A stretch of 64,000 nt of DNA from Betaproteobacteria bacterium SCN1 (lineage in GTDB: Bacteria > Pseudomonadota > Gammaproteobacteria > Burkholderiales > Thiobacillaceae): positions 402,247 to 466,246 of the forward strand of contig WBSF01000007.1 of NCBI GenBank assembly GCA_008923315.1. The letters are read 5' to 3'. The notes beneath the pieces are model-generated. The model was given only the letters and a program-made list of their open reading frames with translations, was not told where the DNA came from and made no database searches. Positions 26,564 through 35,957 of the stretch are shown here, piece after piece (the first letter of the stretch is position 1; the number at the start of each line of letters is the position of its first letter). A program made the translations under genes and the position numbers.

Positions 26564-26986
26564 ATGGGCATGTCCGATAACAACGTGGGAAAAACTGGCG
26601 GCTGGCAGGGTACGGATACCACTCCCATCCCCGTGCTTGAAGAAGTGCGCGTCCATGGGCGCGCCTGGGAAGAGCTGGCGCCGCAATATGGCGTCACCAA
26701 TCCCGATCCGCCCTGGAAGATCGATCTGGAAACGACCTGCGACATGCTCGCAGCCGATTCCTGCGTGAAGTCCTACGACGAGATCGAACCTGGCTCGTGC
26801 GTGCTCCCCGCGCTCGAACGCCGTGCCGAGGAAGATGACCTGTCCGAGACCATCTACGCGGACGTGCCTTTCCCCGAGCGGCAGTTGCTCGCGCTGGCGC
26901 ATTCGATGCTGAAACGCGGGCTCTTTACCGAGGAAGAACTGGCGCGCCAGATCGAACTCGTGGGCCAGAAGCTGAAGAGTGCTTGA
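26564..26986 (+). CDS. P15K-type maturation factor of thiocyanate hydrolase
   Basis: A 140-aa acidic protein immediately after scnC with ribosome site aaggagtaa. It shares the short alpha-helical pattern of nitrile hydratase activators and ScnB-like chains (WEELAPQYGV, YADVPFPERQLLALAHSMLKRGLFTEEELARQI) and contains three cysteines, two in the segment CDMLAADSCV. A protein of this size (P15K) follows scnC in T. thioparus and is needed for cobalt insertion and cysteine oxidation. The assignment rests on order, size and sequence type. Met at 26570 is an alternative start. Confidence 0.8.
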   Translation: MGMSDNNVGKTGGWQGTDTTPIPVLEEVRVHGRAWEELAPQYGVTNPDPPWKIDLETTCDMLAADSCVKSYDEIEPGSCVLPALERRAEEDDLSETIYADVPFPERQLLALAHSMLKRGLFTEEELARQIELVGQKLKSA

Positions 26987-26992
26987 CCGAGT

Positions 26993-27016
26993 CCCCGGCC
27001 GTGCGTGCGGTCGGGG
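26993..27016 (+). repeat. Hairpin after the scn genes
   Basis: A 9-bp stem CCCCGGCCG / CGGTCGGGG (one G-T wobble) with a 6-nt loop starts 7 nt after the P15K stop. No T tract follows, so it is more likely an mRNA-stabilising or partial attenuator hairpin than a full terminator. Confidence 0.55.
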
Positions 27017-27220
27017 ATTCCCCTTAACAAACGAAATGTAACAAAGTATTTACGCTTCGATTCCGAGGAAATCATTGAGCGGATCGGGGTGTCTGAAGTA
27101 CAGGTCGGATCTCGATGCGGAGAACAACCGATCACAGGCAAATGACCAGAGGCAAATGGTGGCGTTCGATAACTAAAGAAGCGAACGGCAACCGGTGAGG
27201 AAGAGACGAGGAAACGACAA

Positions 27221-28021
27221 ATGGCTATACGTGGTACTGAAATCAAGATCGAAGGACTTTCGCAACGATATCCGTCACGCAAGGTTCCGACCTTCAACCG
27301 TGTCGATCTGGTCTCCCCTCCGGGCGAGGCGTTGGCAATCATCGGCCGTTCCGGTTGCGGCAAATCCACCCTGCTGCACATTCTTGCGGGCATCACCAAG
27401 GGTACGGAAGGCCGCGTGCTGCTGAACGGCACTGCGGTCAACGGCCCTTCGCCGCGCTGGGTCATGATGTTCCAGGCGCCGCACCTCTATCCCTGGATGA
27501 CCGTGACCCAGAACGTCGGCGTCGGCCTCACCTTCGCCCGCTGGGGCAAGAAGGAAACCGAGGAACGCGTCAACGACGCGATCCGCCTCGTCGAATTGCA
27601 GGATTTCGCCCAGGCCAACGTGCAGGATCTGTCCGGCGGCCAGCAGCAGCGTGTCGCGCTCGCGCGTTCGCTGGTGATGGAGCCCGAGCTTCTGCTCCTC
27701 GACGAACCTTTCTCCGCGCTGGACGCCTTCACCCGCGCTGCGCTGCAGAAGGACGTGCGCGCGATTTCCAAGCGCCTGGGGTTCAACATCGTGATCGTGA
27801 CCCATGACATCGACGAGGCGGTCATCGTGGCCGACCGCGCCGTCATCATGGCCGGTTCGCCGGGCGACATCGTTCACGAGATGGATGTGGATTTGCCCGA
27901 TCCGCGTGATCGGACCGACCCGCAAGTGCAGCAGCTGCGCGCGCGACTCATGGCCACCTTCCAGGAAGCGGCGAATTACAAGAAGCCCGAAGTTGCGCTA
28001 GCCGGGGCCGGCGGACGCTGA
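27221..28021 (+). CDS. NrtD/CynD/SsuB-type ABC transporter ATP-binding protein
   Basis: A 266-aa ATPase of the nitrate/sulfonate/cyanate importer family. Walker A is GRSGCGKST (42-50), the Q-loop is MMFQAPHLYPW, the signature is LSGGQQQRV, Walker B is LLLLDEPFSALD and the switch is THDIDEA. The intergenic region upstream (234 nt) holds a hairpin and an inverted CGTTCG/CGAACG but no clear promoter. It is followed by its binding protein and two permeases. The location in the thiocyanate island suggests the anion is thiocyanate or cyanate. Confidence 0.88.
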   Translation: MAIRGTEIKIEGLSQRYPSRKVPTFNRVDLVSPPGEALAIIGRSGCGKSTLLHILAGITKGTEGRVLLNGTAVNGPSPRWVMMFQAPHLYPWMTVTQNVGVGLTFARWGKKETEERVNDAIRLVELQDFAQANVQDLSGGQQQRVALARSLVMEPELLLLDEPFSALDAFTRAALQKDVRAISKRLGFNIVIVTHDIDEAVIVADRAVIMAGSPGDIVHEMDVDLPDPRDRTDPQVQQLRARLMATFQEAANYKKPEVALAGAGGR

Positions 28022-28109
28022 CCGCCCCCGTGAACAGTCCGGCGATTGCCATGCGTTCGGACAAAACCAGGCCGGGGTGGCCGGCAATATAAACACTAGG
28101 AGACCGAGA

Positions 28110-29543
28110 ATGAAGAAATATCTTGAGGAAGTGCATGCAGGCCCTCGCGCGCTGGTGCATGTTGACGGATGTTCCTGCGGTACGTGCAGCCATACACGCG
28201 CCATCGACCCGCGGTTGCAGCAACTGAAACCCGACAATCCGGACATTGCCGACGGCATGGAGGATCCCCATCTCGCGTTGAACTACGATCCCCTGTTCAG
28301 CGACGTTCTCGGCACGGGCGTCAGCCGCCGCGACATGCTCAAGATGGCCGGTCTGGCCGGCATGGGCGCGATGGGCGGCATGATGTCCTCGATGTCCGCC
28401 TTCGCGCAGCAGCGGAAAACCGACGGCAAGAAGTTCACCAAGCCTTTCGATCCGGTCCTCAAGATCGGTTATATCCCCATCACCGATGCCGCCACCCTGC
28501 TGGTCGCACACGAAATGGGTTTTTTCAAGAAGCAGGGCATCGATTCCGAGCCGCCGACCCTCATCCGCGGCTGGTCGCCGCTGGTGGAAGCTTTCTCGGC
28601 GCAACGCTTCAACCTCACGCACATGCTGATCCCCGTGCCGATCTACATGCGCTACAACAACAAATTCCCGGTCAAGATCACGGCCTGGAACCACACCAAC
28701 GGCTCCGGCGTCATCGTCAGCAAGAAGGCCGGCATCAAAACCGTCAAGGATCTGGGCGGCAAGCAGTACGCCGTGCCCTACTGGTATTCGATTCACAACA
28801 TCATTGCGCAGAAGATGGTGCGCCAGGCCGGCCTGATTCCGGTGATCCGCCCGCAAAACGCCAAACTGGCGCCGAATGAAGTCAACTTCCTGGTGCTGAA
28901 CCCGCCCGACATGCCGCCGGCCCTGGCGGCCGGCCAGATCGACGCGTACTGCGTAGCCGAGCCGTTCAATGCGCTGGGTGAAATCCGTGCCGGCGGCGAA
29001 ATGCTGCGCTTCACGGGCGATGTCTGGAAGGGCCACCCCTGCTGCGTCGTGATCATGCACGAAGACGATGCGATGGACCCCGCGCGCGCGCAATGGGCGC
29101 AGGGCATCCACAACGCTCTCGTGGATGCGCAGCAACACCTCCGCGAAAACCGCCAGGCAATGGCCGAAATGCTGTCGCGGGATGGCAAGAAATACCTGCC
29201 GTTCCCGAAAGAGGTCGTCGAGCGCGCGATGATGTTCTACAACATCGCCGATTACGCCACGCCGCCTGCGATCCAGCATCCGGACTGGGGCCAGAGCCGT
29301 ATCAACTTCCAGGGCTGGCCGTTCCCGAGCGCCACCAAGGAAGTGGTCGCCGACATGAAGGAAACGCTGGTCGGTGGCGATCTCGCCTTCCTGAACAAGC
29401 TTACGCCCGACTTCGTCGCCAAGGATCTTGTGCAGTACAGCTATATCAAGAAGGCGCTCGACGCCAATCCGAAGTGGAAGACGGACCTCAGCGTGCCGCA
29501 AAAAGGCAATCCGTTCGAACGTAAAGAGGTCATCGTGCTATGA
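28110..29543 (+). CDS. NrtA/CynA-type substrate-binding protein with N-terminal Cys cluster and internal Tat signal
   Basis: A 477-aa NMT1/NrtA-family binding protein. Its N-terminal ~70 residues are unusual: they include C21-S-C23-G-T-C26, and only then comes a twin-arginine signal (SRRDMLKMAG, Arg73-Arg74) with a hydrophobic Gly/Met-rich core and a likely cleavage at AFA-QQ near residue 99. The binding fold follows (KIGYIPITDAATLLVAHEMGFFKKQGI). Tat export suggests the protein folds, perhaps with a bound group, in the cytoplasm. The start at 28110 has ribosome site ctaggaga. The cognate anion is probably thiocyanate; nitrate or cyanate remain possible. Confidence 0.82.
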   Translation: MKKYLEEVHAGPRALVHVDGCSCGTCSHTRAIDPRLQQLKPDNPDIADGMEDPHLALNYDPLFSDVLGTGVSRRDMLKMAGLAGMGAMGGMMSSMSAFAQQRKTDGKKFTKPFDPVLKIGYIPITDAATLLVAHEMGFFKKQGIDSEPPTLIRGWSPLVEAFSAQRFNLTHMLIPVPIYMRYNNKFPVKITAWNHTNGSGVIVSKKAGIKTVKDLGGKQYAVPYWYSIHNIIAQKMVRQAGLIPVIRPQNAKLAPNEVNFLVLNPPDMPPALAAGQIDAYCVAEPFNALGEIRAGGEMLRFTGDVWKGHPCCVVIMHEDDAMDPARAQWAQGIHNALVDAQQHLRENRQAMAEMLSRDGKKYLPFPKEVVERAMMFYNIADYATPPAIQHPDWGQSRINFQGWPFPSATKEVVADMKETLVGGDLAFLNKLTPDFVAKDLVQYSYIKKALDANPKWKTDLSVPQKGNPFERKEVIVL

Positions 29544-30364
29544 GTTTCGCATCAACCCCCGCCCGTCAGGGCGGGTTTTTGAGCTTGGGGCAGATTGCGC
29601 TGCAGCGTCTGGCTTGGGCCCTGGGCGGCGTCGCAGTCCTGGCGGCGCTCTGGCTGGTCGCCGGCCATATGATCAGCAGCAATCCGAAAACGGCTTCGTA
29701 CTCGACTTTCGGCCTGATTCCGACCCTGGAGGCGTTCCCGCACATGTGGGAGGAAGGCAAGATTCAGGCGGCCTCGGTTGCCAGCGGCTACCGGCTCGGC
29801 ATGGGACTGCTGATTGCCATTCTGATCGGCGTGCCCCTGGGCGTACTGGTGGGGCGCATCAAGTGGTTCGCTGCTTACAGCAACTCGCCCTTCCAGTTTA
29901 TCCGCATGGTCAGCCCGCTGGCCTGGATGCCGATCGCGGTGCTGGTCTTCTCGACCTGGAATGGTTCGATCATCTTCCTGATCGCGATCGCTTCGGTGTG
30001 GCCCGTGCTGTTTGCAACGGCCGCAGGACTCGCCAAGGTCGACCCGGCCTGGTTCAAGGTGGCCCGCAATCTGGGGGCAAGCCCGGTCCAGATGCTCACC
30101 AAGATCATCATGCCGGCCATTGCATTCGACGTGTTCTCGGGCATTCGCCTGGCGCTGGGCGTCGCGTGGATCGTGCTGGTCCCCGCCGAATATCTCGGCG
30201 TGACCTCAGGTCTCGGCTATGCGATCGAAGATGCGCGCGAAACCTTGAGCTACAACCATCTGACGGCGCTCGTGGTGACCATCGGTGTCATCGGTTACGT
30301 GCTGGACACCACTCTGGTCATGCTGATCAAGCGATTCAGCTGGCATCGCGGAGGTGCAGCATGA
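29540..30364 (+). CDS. ABC transporter permease, NrtB/CynB/SsuC type (first)
   Basis: A 274-aa permease with about six transmembrane segments and the coupling loop ARNLGASPVQMLTKIIMPAI. The binding-protein stop overlaps its ATG by 4 nt. A second homologous permease gene follows, so the importer is predicted to be heteromeric. Family-typical segments are QFIRMVSPLAWMPIAVLVF and GLGYAIEDARETLSYNHL. Confidence 0.88.
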   Translation: MSFASTPARQGGFLSLGQIALQRLAWALGGVAVLAALWLVAGHMISSNPKTASYSTFGLIPTLEAFPHMWEEGKIQAASVASGYRLGMGLLIAILIGVPLGVLVGRIKWFAAYSNSPFQFIRMVSPLAWMPIAVLVFSTWNGSIIFLIAIASVWPVLFATAAGLAKVDPAWFKVARNLGASPVQMLTKIIMPAIAFDVFSGIRLALGVAWIVLVPAEYLGVTSGLGYAIEDARETLSYNHLTALVVTIGVIGYVLDTTLVMLIKRFSWHRGGAA

Positions 30365-30500
30365 TGAGCACTGCCAGCAGGACGTTCGCCTGCGCGAACG
30401 GGCAAATGAAAATTACGGGGCGGGGGCGCGAGACGAATGTGTGGACGTCTGCCAATACAGCGTCTCCCCTGTCCGGAAGTTGTTGGGAGGCGTTGTAATC

Positions 30501-31340
30501 ATGAGTGGAAATACTGCAGCGGCTAACGGCATGGTAAGCGCCGGCGTGTCCGGAAACTGCCTGTCGCGTGCGATGAAAGCGACCGCGAGCAACTCGGTGC
30601 AATTCATCGGGGGGCTTCTGGCGCTGGGGATCATATGGTGGCTTGCCATCTACTGGATCACCCAGAATCCATCCCTGTCCCAGTTTGAGGATTTCTCCCC
30701 GAAATCCACATTCGCGGCGTTCCCGCAGATCTGGGAAGACGGCACGATTCAGGCGGCCCTGACAAGCAGCGGCTTCCGCCTTGGCTGGGGTTTGGGCCTG
30801 GCCATCGCCATCGGTGTGCCGATTGGCATCGTGTTCGGCCGCGTGAAATGGTTCCAGAACCTGTTCAACGTGCCCTTCCAGTTCCTGCGGATGATCAGCC
30901 CCCTGTCGTGGGAACCCATCGCGGTGGTGGTGTTTGCGGGTTGGGAAGAAGCGATCATCTTCCTGATTGCGGTGGCGGCGGTCTGGCCGGTCGTGTTCTC
31001 GACCGCGGCGGGTCTGGCCAAGGTCGACCCGAACTGGTTCAAGGTGGCGCGCAATCTCGGCGCCAAGCCTTACCACATGGTGACGCGGATCATCATCCCG
31101 GCCATCCTGTTCGACGTGCTGACGGGTATCCGTCTCGCGCTCGGCGTGGCGTGGATCGTGATCATCCCGGCGGAATTCCTCGGAGTGTCGTCCGGCTTCG
31201 GCTACGCGATCCAGGATGCCCGCGAGAGTCTCGAATACTCGCAGTTGATGGCTTATATCCTGGTCATCGGTGCGGTGGGCTATGTGCTCGACACCATCTG
31301 CGTACTGCTGATCAAGCGCTACAGCTGGCATCGCGGCTGA
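30501..31340 (+). CDS. ABC transporter permease, NrtB/CynB/SsuC type (second)
   Basis: A 279-aa permease homologous to the one before it (compare QFLRMISPLSWEPIAVVVF and ARNLGAKPYHMVTRIIIPAI), with six predicted membrane segments. Both end ...RYSWHRG/RFSWHRG, indicating tandem duplication. The ATG at 30501 has ribosome site gggagg. A 136-nt spacer after the first permease holds no gene. Most NrtB-type importers use a single permease gene, so two diverged copies are notable. Confidence 0.88.
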   Translation: MSGNTAAANGMVSAGVSGNCLSRAMKATASNSVQFIGGLLALGIIWWLAIYWITQNPSLSQFEDFSPKSTFAAFPQIWEDGTIQAALTSSGFRLGWGLGLAIAIGVPIGIVFGRVKWFQNLFNVPFQFLRMISPLSWEPIAVVVFAGWEEAIIFLIAVAAVWPVVFSTAAGLAKVDPNWFKVARNLGAKPYHMVTRIIIPAILFDVLTGIRLALGVAWIVIIPAEFLGVSSGFGYAIQDARESLEYSQLMAYILVIGAVGYVLDTICVLLIKRYSWHRG

Positions 31341-31383
31341 GCAACGAACAATTTGTATCAATAGGAAATGAGGTAAAGCCGAC

Positions 31384-31770
31384 ATGGCGAAAATCAGTAT
31401 CGTGTGCGTGACCGGCACGCGTGAAAAACTCCAGATGGCCGCGATGTTCGCATCGGTTGCGGCCGCAACGGGCGACGAAGTCTCGGTGTTTCTGTCCATG
31501 AACGCCATCACCTACTTCGTCAAGGGCCGCAGCGACAATGCGCCCGTCGAAGGCGAGATGGGCGAATTGATGGGCCAGAAAGGCGTGCCGCCCTTCAAGC
31601 AGCTGTTCCAGCAGGCGGTCGAGCTTGGCGACGCACAGCTCCTGCCGTGCTCGATGGCCATGGACCTGCTGAAGATCACAAAGGAAGACATGGACAGCGA
31701 AGTGGGCGCGCCCACCGGACTGACCCGTTTCCTGAGCGACGCCGAGGGCGGTCAACTGCTGACGTTCTGA
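31384..31770 (+). CDS. DsrE-family sulfur-relay protein
   Basis: A 128-aa protein with the DsrE/F fold pattern: strand KISIVCVTG, helix [25 protein letters not shown] and the C-terminal segment [14 protein letters not shown]. Cys89 is at the position of the persulfide-carrying cysteine of DsrE-type sulfurtransferases and Cys8 is a second candidate. It is 34 nt before a TusA gene. DsrE-TusA pairs carry sulfane sulfur in sulfur oxidisers, so here they probably handle sulfur released from thiocyanate. Confidence 0.85.
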   Translation: MAKISIVCVTGTREKLQMAAMFASVAAATGDEVSVFLSMNAITYFVKGRSDNAPVEGEMGELMGQKGVPPFKQLFQQAVELGDAQLLPCSMAMDLLKITKEDMDSEVGAPTGLTRFLSDAEGGQLLTF

Positions 31771-31804
31771 ACGGCAGCGCATTTGTATCAACCGGAGAAG
31801 AATC

Positions 31805-32032
31805 ATGAGTGAAAAAATCGTCGATGCACGCGACACTTTCTGTCCAGGTCCCCTGATGGAACTCATCACCCACATGAAGCAGGCCAGCGTGGGCGATACC
31901 CTGGAACTCCTCTCGACCGACGAAGGTTCGGGCAACGACGTTCCGGAGTGGGTGAACAAGGTCGGCCACGAGCTCGTCAGCAACGAAAAGGTCGAAGGCG
32001 TCTGGCGCATCAAGATTCGCAAGACCAAGTGA
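31805..32032 (+). CDS. tusA: TusA-family sulfur carrier
   Basis: A 75-aa TusA-fold protein (SirA-like). The persulfide-carrying cysteine is Cys13 in FCPGPLMEL, matching the CPxP signature. The remainder (VGDTLELLSTDEGSGNDVPEWVNKVGHEL) fits the two-layer fold. It accepts sulfur from DsrE or a rhodanese and passes it on. It lies between DsrE and an SQR-like flavoprotein. A hairpin follows. Confidence 0.88.
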   Translation: MSEKIVDARDTFCPGPLMELITHMKQASVGDTLELLSTDEGSGNDVPEWVNKVGHELVSNEKVEGVWRIKIRKTK

Positions 32033-32038
32033 CGTCCA

Positions 32039-32058
32039 CGCCCGGCCTGCGCCGGGCG
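32039..32058 (+). repeat. Hairpin between tusA and the SQR-like gene
   Basis: A perfect 8-bp stem CGCCCGGC / GCCGGGCG with a CTGC loop, 6 nt after the tusA stop. Without a T tract, it may set mRNA stability or partial readthrough to the next gene. Confidence 0.6.
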
Positions 32059-32090
32059 CGTTGCGGAGTATTCTGGATAGGAGAAAGACA

Positions 32091-33224
32091 ATGAGAATCT
32101 TAATCGTCGGAGGTGGTACGGGCGGTACCATCGTGGCCAACAATCTGGCACGCCGTCTGTCCGGCGAGATCCGGTCGGGTCGCGTCAAGATCCGGATGCT
32201 GTCGGCTTCCGACAAGCACATGTATCAGCCGGGCCTGCTGTATGTGGCATTCGGGCAGATGATGCCGGACGAGCTGTATCGCGACCAGGCGAGTCTGCTT
32301 GAATCGTCGATCGAATTTCATGTCGACCCGGTCGACAAGTTCCTGCTGAAAGAAAACAAGGTCGTCACGCGCAGCGGCAAGACCTACGAATACGACATTC
32401 TGGTGATGGCGACCGGTTCGCGCATCGTGCCGGAATCCATCCCGGGTATGGCAGAAGGGGCTGAAACCTTCTACAGCGAAGCGGGTGCGGTCAAGCTCTT
32501 CAAGAAACTGCGCGAGTTCGAGGGCGGCCGTATCGCGCTCGTCGTCGGCGTACCGCACAAGTGCCCGATTGCACCGGTGGAAGCCATCTTCTCGCTGCAC
32601 GATTATCTGAAGGCGCGCGGCATCCGCGACAAGTGCACGATCAAGTACCACTATCCGATCGGCCGCCTGCACACCATCAAGGAAGTCGCCACCTGGGTGA
32701 AACCGCACTTCGAACGCATGGGCATCGAGCACGAGACCCTGTTCAACATCAAGGAAGTCGACACGGTCAACAAGGTGGTGCACAGCGAGGAAGGCACCGC
32801 GTCCGAATACGATCTGCTGATCGCCATTCCGCCGCATCGCGGCATGGAAATCGTCGAGCAGAACGGCCTGGGCGAGGGCGGCTGGATTCCGACCGACCGT
32901 TTCAAGCTCACGATGACCGGTCACGACAACGTCTACGTGGTGGGCGATACCACCAACCTGCCGGTGAGCAAGACGGGGTCGGCAGCGCACTTCGAGGCTG
33001 AAGTCATCGCCGACAACATCGCATCCATCGTGAAGATCGGCTCGCCGGTGCGCGAGTACGACGGCAAGGTCTACTGCTTCATCGAGACCGGCCACGACAG
33101 CGCGACTTACGCGATGTTCAATTATCAGAACCCGCCCGACTTGAAAGAGCCGAACAAGCCCATGCACTGGTTCAAGATGTCGTACAACAAGATGTACTGG
33201 ACCAGCGTGCGCGGTCTACTCTGA
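32091..33224 (+). CDS. SQR-like FAD-dependent oxidoreductase
   Basis: A 377-aa flavoprotein of the sulfide:quinone reductase/flavocytochrome c family. The FAD motif is GGGTGG (7-12), the second is ILVMATGSRIVP, and the third is YVVGDTTNLPVSKTGSAAHFEA. Cysteines at 158 (PHKCPIAP), 182 and near 335 (KVYCFIETG) are present; the first two are near but not at the positions of canonical redox cysteines, so activity on sulfide is likely but not certain. It is preceded by a ribosome site (ggag) and followed by a DUF1641 gene, a usual partner. It would pass electrons from sulfide to quinone at the membrane. Confidence 0.82.
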   Translation: MRILIVGGGTGGTIVANNLARRLSGEIRSGRVKIRMLSASDKHMYQPGLLYVAFGQMMPDELYRDQASLLESSIEFHVDPVDKFLLKENKVVTRSGKTYEYDILVMATGSRIVPESIPGMAEGAETFYSEAGAVKLFKKLREFEGGRIALVVGVPHKCPIAPVEAIFSLHDYLKARGIRDKCTIKYHYPIGRLHTIKEVATWVKPHFERMGIEHETLFNIKEVDTVNKVVHSEEGTASEYDLLIAIPPHRGMEIVEQNGLGEGGWIPTDRFKLTMTGHDNVYVVGDTTNLPVSKTGSAAHFEAEVIADNIASIVKIGSPVREYDGKVYCFIETGHDSATYAMFNYQNPPDLKEPNKPMHWFKMSYNKMYWTSVRGLL

Positions 33225-33236
33225 GGGAGCAACAAG

Positions 33237-33659
33237 ATGAGCAATGAAACCGGAATGCCCGCGGCGACGCTCAGTGCAAAGGATCTGCAACAGCTCGCCG
33301 AGGTGGCCTCGATCATCACGGCCGCGCGCGATGCCATGTCGGACGACATCGTCTCGCGCGTCGCGGGTGCGATGAGCGAAGGCATCATCCTGCTCGACCG
33401 GCTGACCCGCAACGATGGTCTGATGCGCTTGCTTCAGGTACTCGATCGCAAGGAAAGCCAGCAGCTGCTGGTCGCGCTTGCCGACGCCATGCATGCCGCC
33501 AGCCAGGACATCGCGGCTGCGCCGCCCGCCACGGGCGGGATCGGCTGCATGCTTCGTGTGGCGCGCGATCCCGGCACGCAGGAAGGTGTGCGTCTGCTGT
33601 CCGTGATCGGCAAGCATCTGAGCGAGAGCCTTCGCGAGCAGCATCATCGCGGCGGCTGA
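33237..33659 (+). CDS. DUF1641 protein
   Basis: A 140-aa protein with amphipathic helices and the DUF1641 pattern IVSRVAGAMSEGIILLDRLTRNDGLMRLLQVLDRKESQQLLVALADAMH. It is 12 nt after the SQR-like gene. DUF1641 proteins often neighbour SQR and formate dehydrogenase genes; their function is unknown, perhaps in membrane attachment. A terminator follows. Confidence 0.8.
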   Translation: MSNETGMPAATLSAKDLQQLAEVASIITAARDAMSDDIVSRVAGAMSEGIILLDRLTRNDGLMRLLQVLDRKESQQLLVALADAMHAASQDIAAAPPATGGIGCMLRVARDPGTQEGVRLLSVIGKHLSESLREQHHRGG

Positions 33660-33681
33660 GCCCCCTGTCCCGGCCCCAAGA

Positions 33682-33712
33682 ACGCCCTGCCTATCGGCAG
33701 GGCGTTTTTTTG
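33682..33712 (+). terminator. Rho-independent terminator of the thiocyanate island
   Basis: A hairpin AACGCCCTGCC / GGCAGGGCGTT with short loop TATC is followed by a run of T. It ends the DUF1641 transcript. Confidence 0.9.
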
Positions 33713-33717
33713 TCATG

Positions 33718-33740
33718 CCCGCCAGGCACTGCCTGGCGGG
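33718..33740. repeat. Perfect inverted repeat between terminators
   Basis: A 10-bp perfect stem CCCGCCAGGC / GCCTGGCGGG with a 3-nt loop, placed between the terminators of the two converging operons. It is probably an accessory terminator hairpin. Confidence 0.6.
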
Positions 33741-33777
33741 TTTCGGGCTGCGATGGGCAGTGCCGGGGGGCGGACAC

Positions 33778-33802
33778 AAAAAAGCCCCGCCGAGGCGGGG
33801 CT
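33778..33802 (-). terminator. Rho-independent terminator of groESL
   Basis: The stem GCCCCGCC / GGCGGGGC with a two-base loop has six A residues on its left, which read as a T tract for the minus-strand groEL transcript. Confidence 0.88.
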
Positions 33803-33822
33803 CATGACGGGCAGGCGGTGCC

Positions 33823-35475
<1,653 letters not shown>

Positions 35476-35520
35476 CTAACTCCTAAGAAAATGCTTGTAT
35501 TCGATTGCGGAACGCGGGGC

Positions 35521-35814
35521 TCAGGCCTCGACCACGCCCATGATGTCTTCCTCGCGCATCACGAGGAGTTCTTCGCCTTCGACCTTGACGGCCTGGCCGG
35601 CGTATTTGCCGAACAGCACGCGGTCGCCGACTTTCACGTCCAGCGGGATCAGTTTGCCCTGGTCGTCCTTCTTGCCGGGGCCGACGGCGACGACTTCGCC
35701 CTGGTCGGGCTTCTCGGTGCTGGCGGAATCGGGAATCACGATGCCGGAAGCGGTCTTGCGTTCATCTTCCTTGCGCTTGACGATCACACGGTCGTGCAGG
35801 GGACGGATTTTCAT
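35521..35814 (-). CDS. groES: Co-chaperonin GroES (Hsp10)
   Basis: A 97-aa cap protein. It begins [16 protein letters not shown], has the mobile-loop region [29 protein letters not shown] and the [11 protein letters not shown] segment. The length is normal. It is first in groES-groEL with a good ribosome site and the HrcA operator about 85-110 nt upstream of its start. Confidence 0.98.
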   Translation of the reverse strand: MKIRPLHDRVIVKRKEDERKTASGIVIPDSASTEKPDQGEVVAVGPGKKDDQGKLIPLDVKVGDRVLFGKYAGQAVKVEGEELLVMREEDIMGVVEA

Positions 35815-35898
35815 TGCAGAGTCTCCAATGCGTTGCTGGGTGAATGGCTGCCCCGGTTGGCGGTGCGGCCGTTAAAATGAAAGCGGCGATGTCTGTTG

Positions 35899-35925
35899 TT
35901 AGCACTCATTGCCGATGAGTGCCAA
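35899..35925. promoter_or_regulatory. CIRCE element (HrcA operator)
   Basis: TTAGCACTC-N9-GAGTGCCAA matches the CIRCE consensus except for one base in the right arm. It lies between groES and bioA, 33-59 nt from the bioA start, so HrcA probably represses groESL and could affect bioA. Confidence 0.9.
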
Positions 35926-35957
35926 TAGTAGGGGCGCCGAATGACAATTTCAAGTCC

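Noticed and set aside
30365..30500. Possible small gene between the two permeases
   Set aside because: Only an in-frame extension of the second permease without family similarity; the ATG at 30501 has a strong ribosome site.
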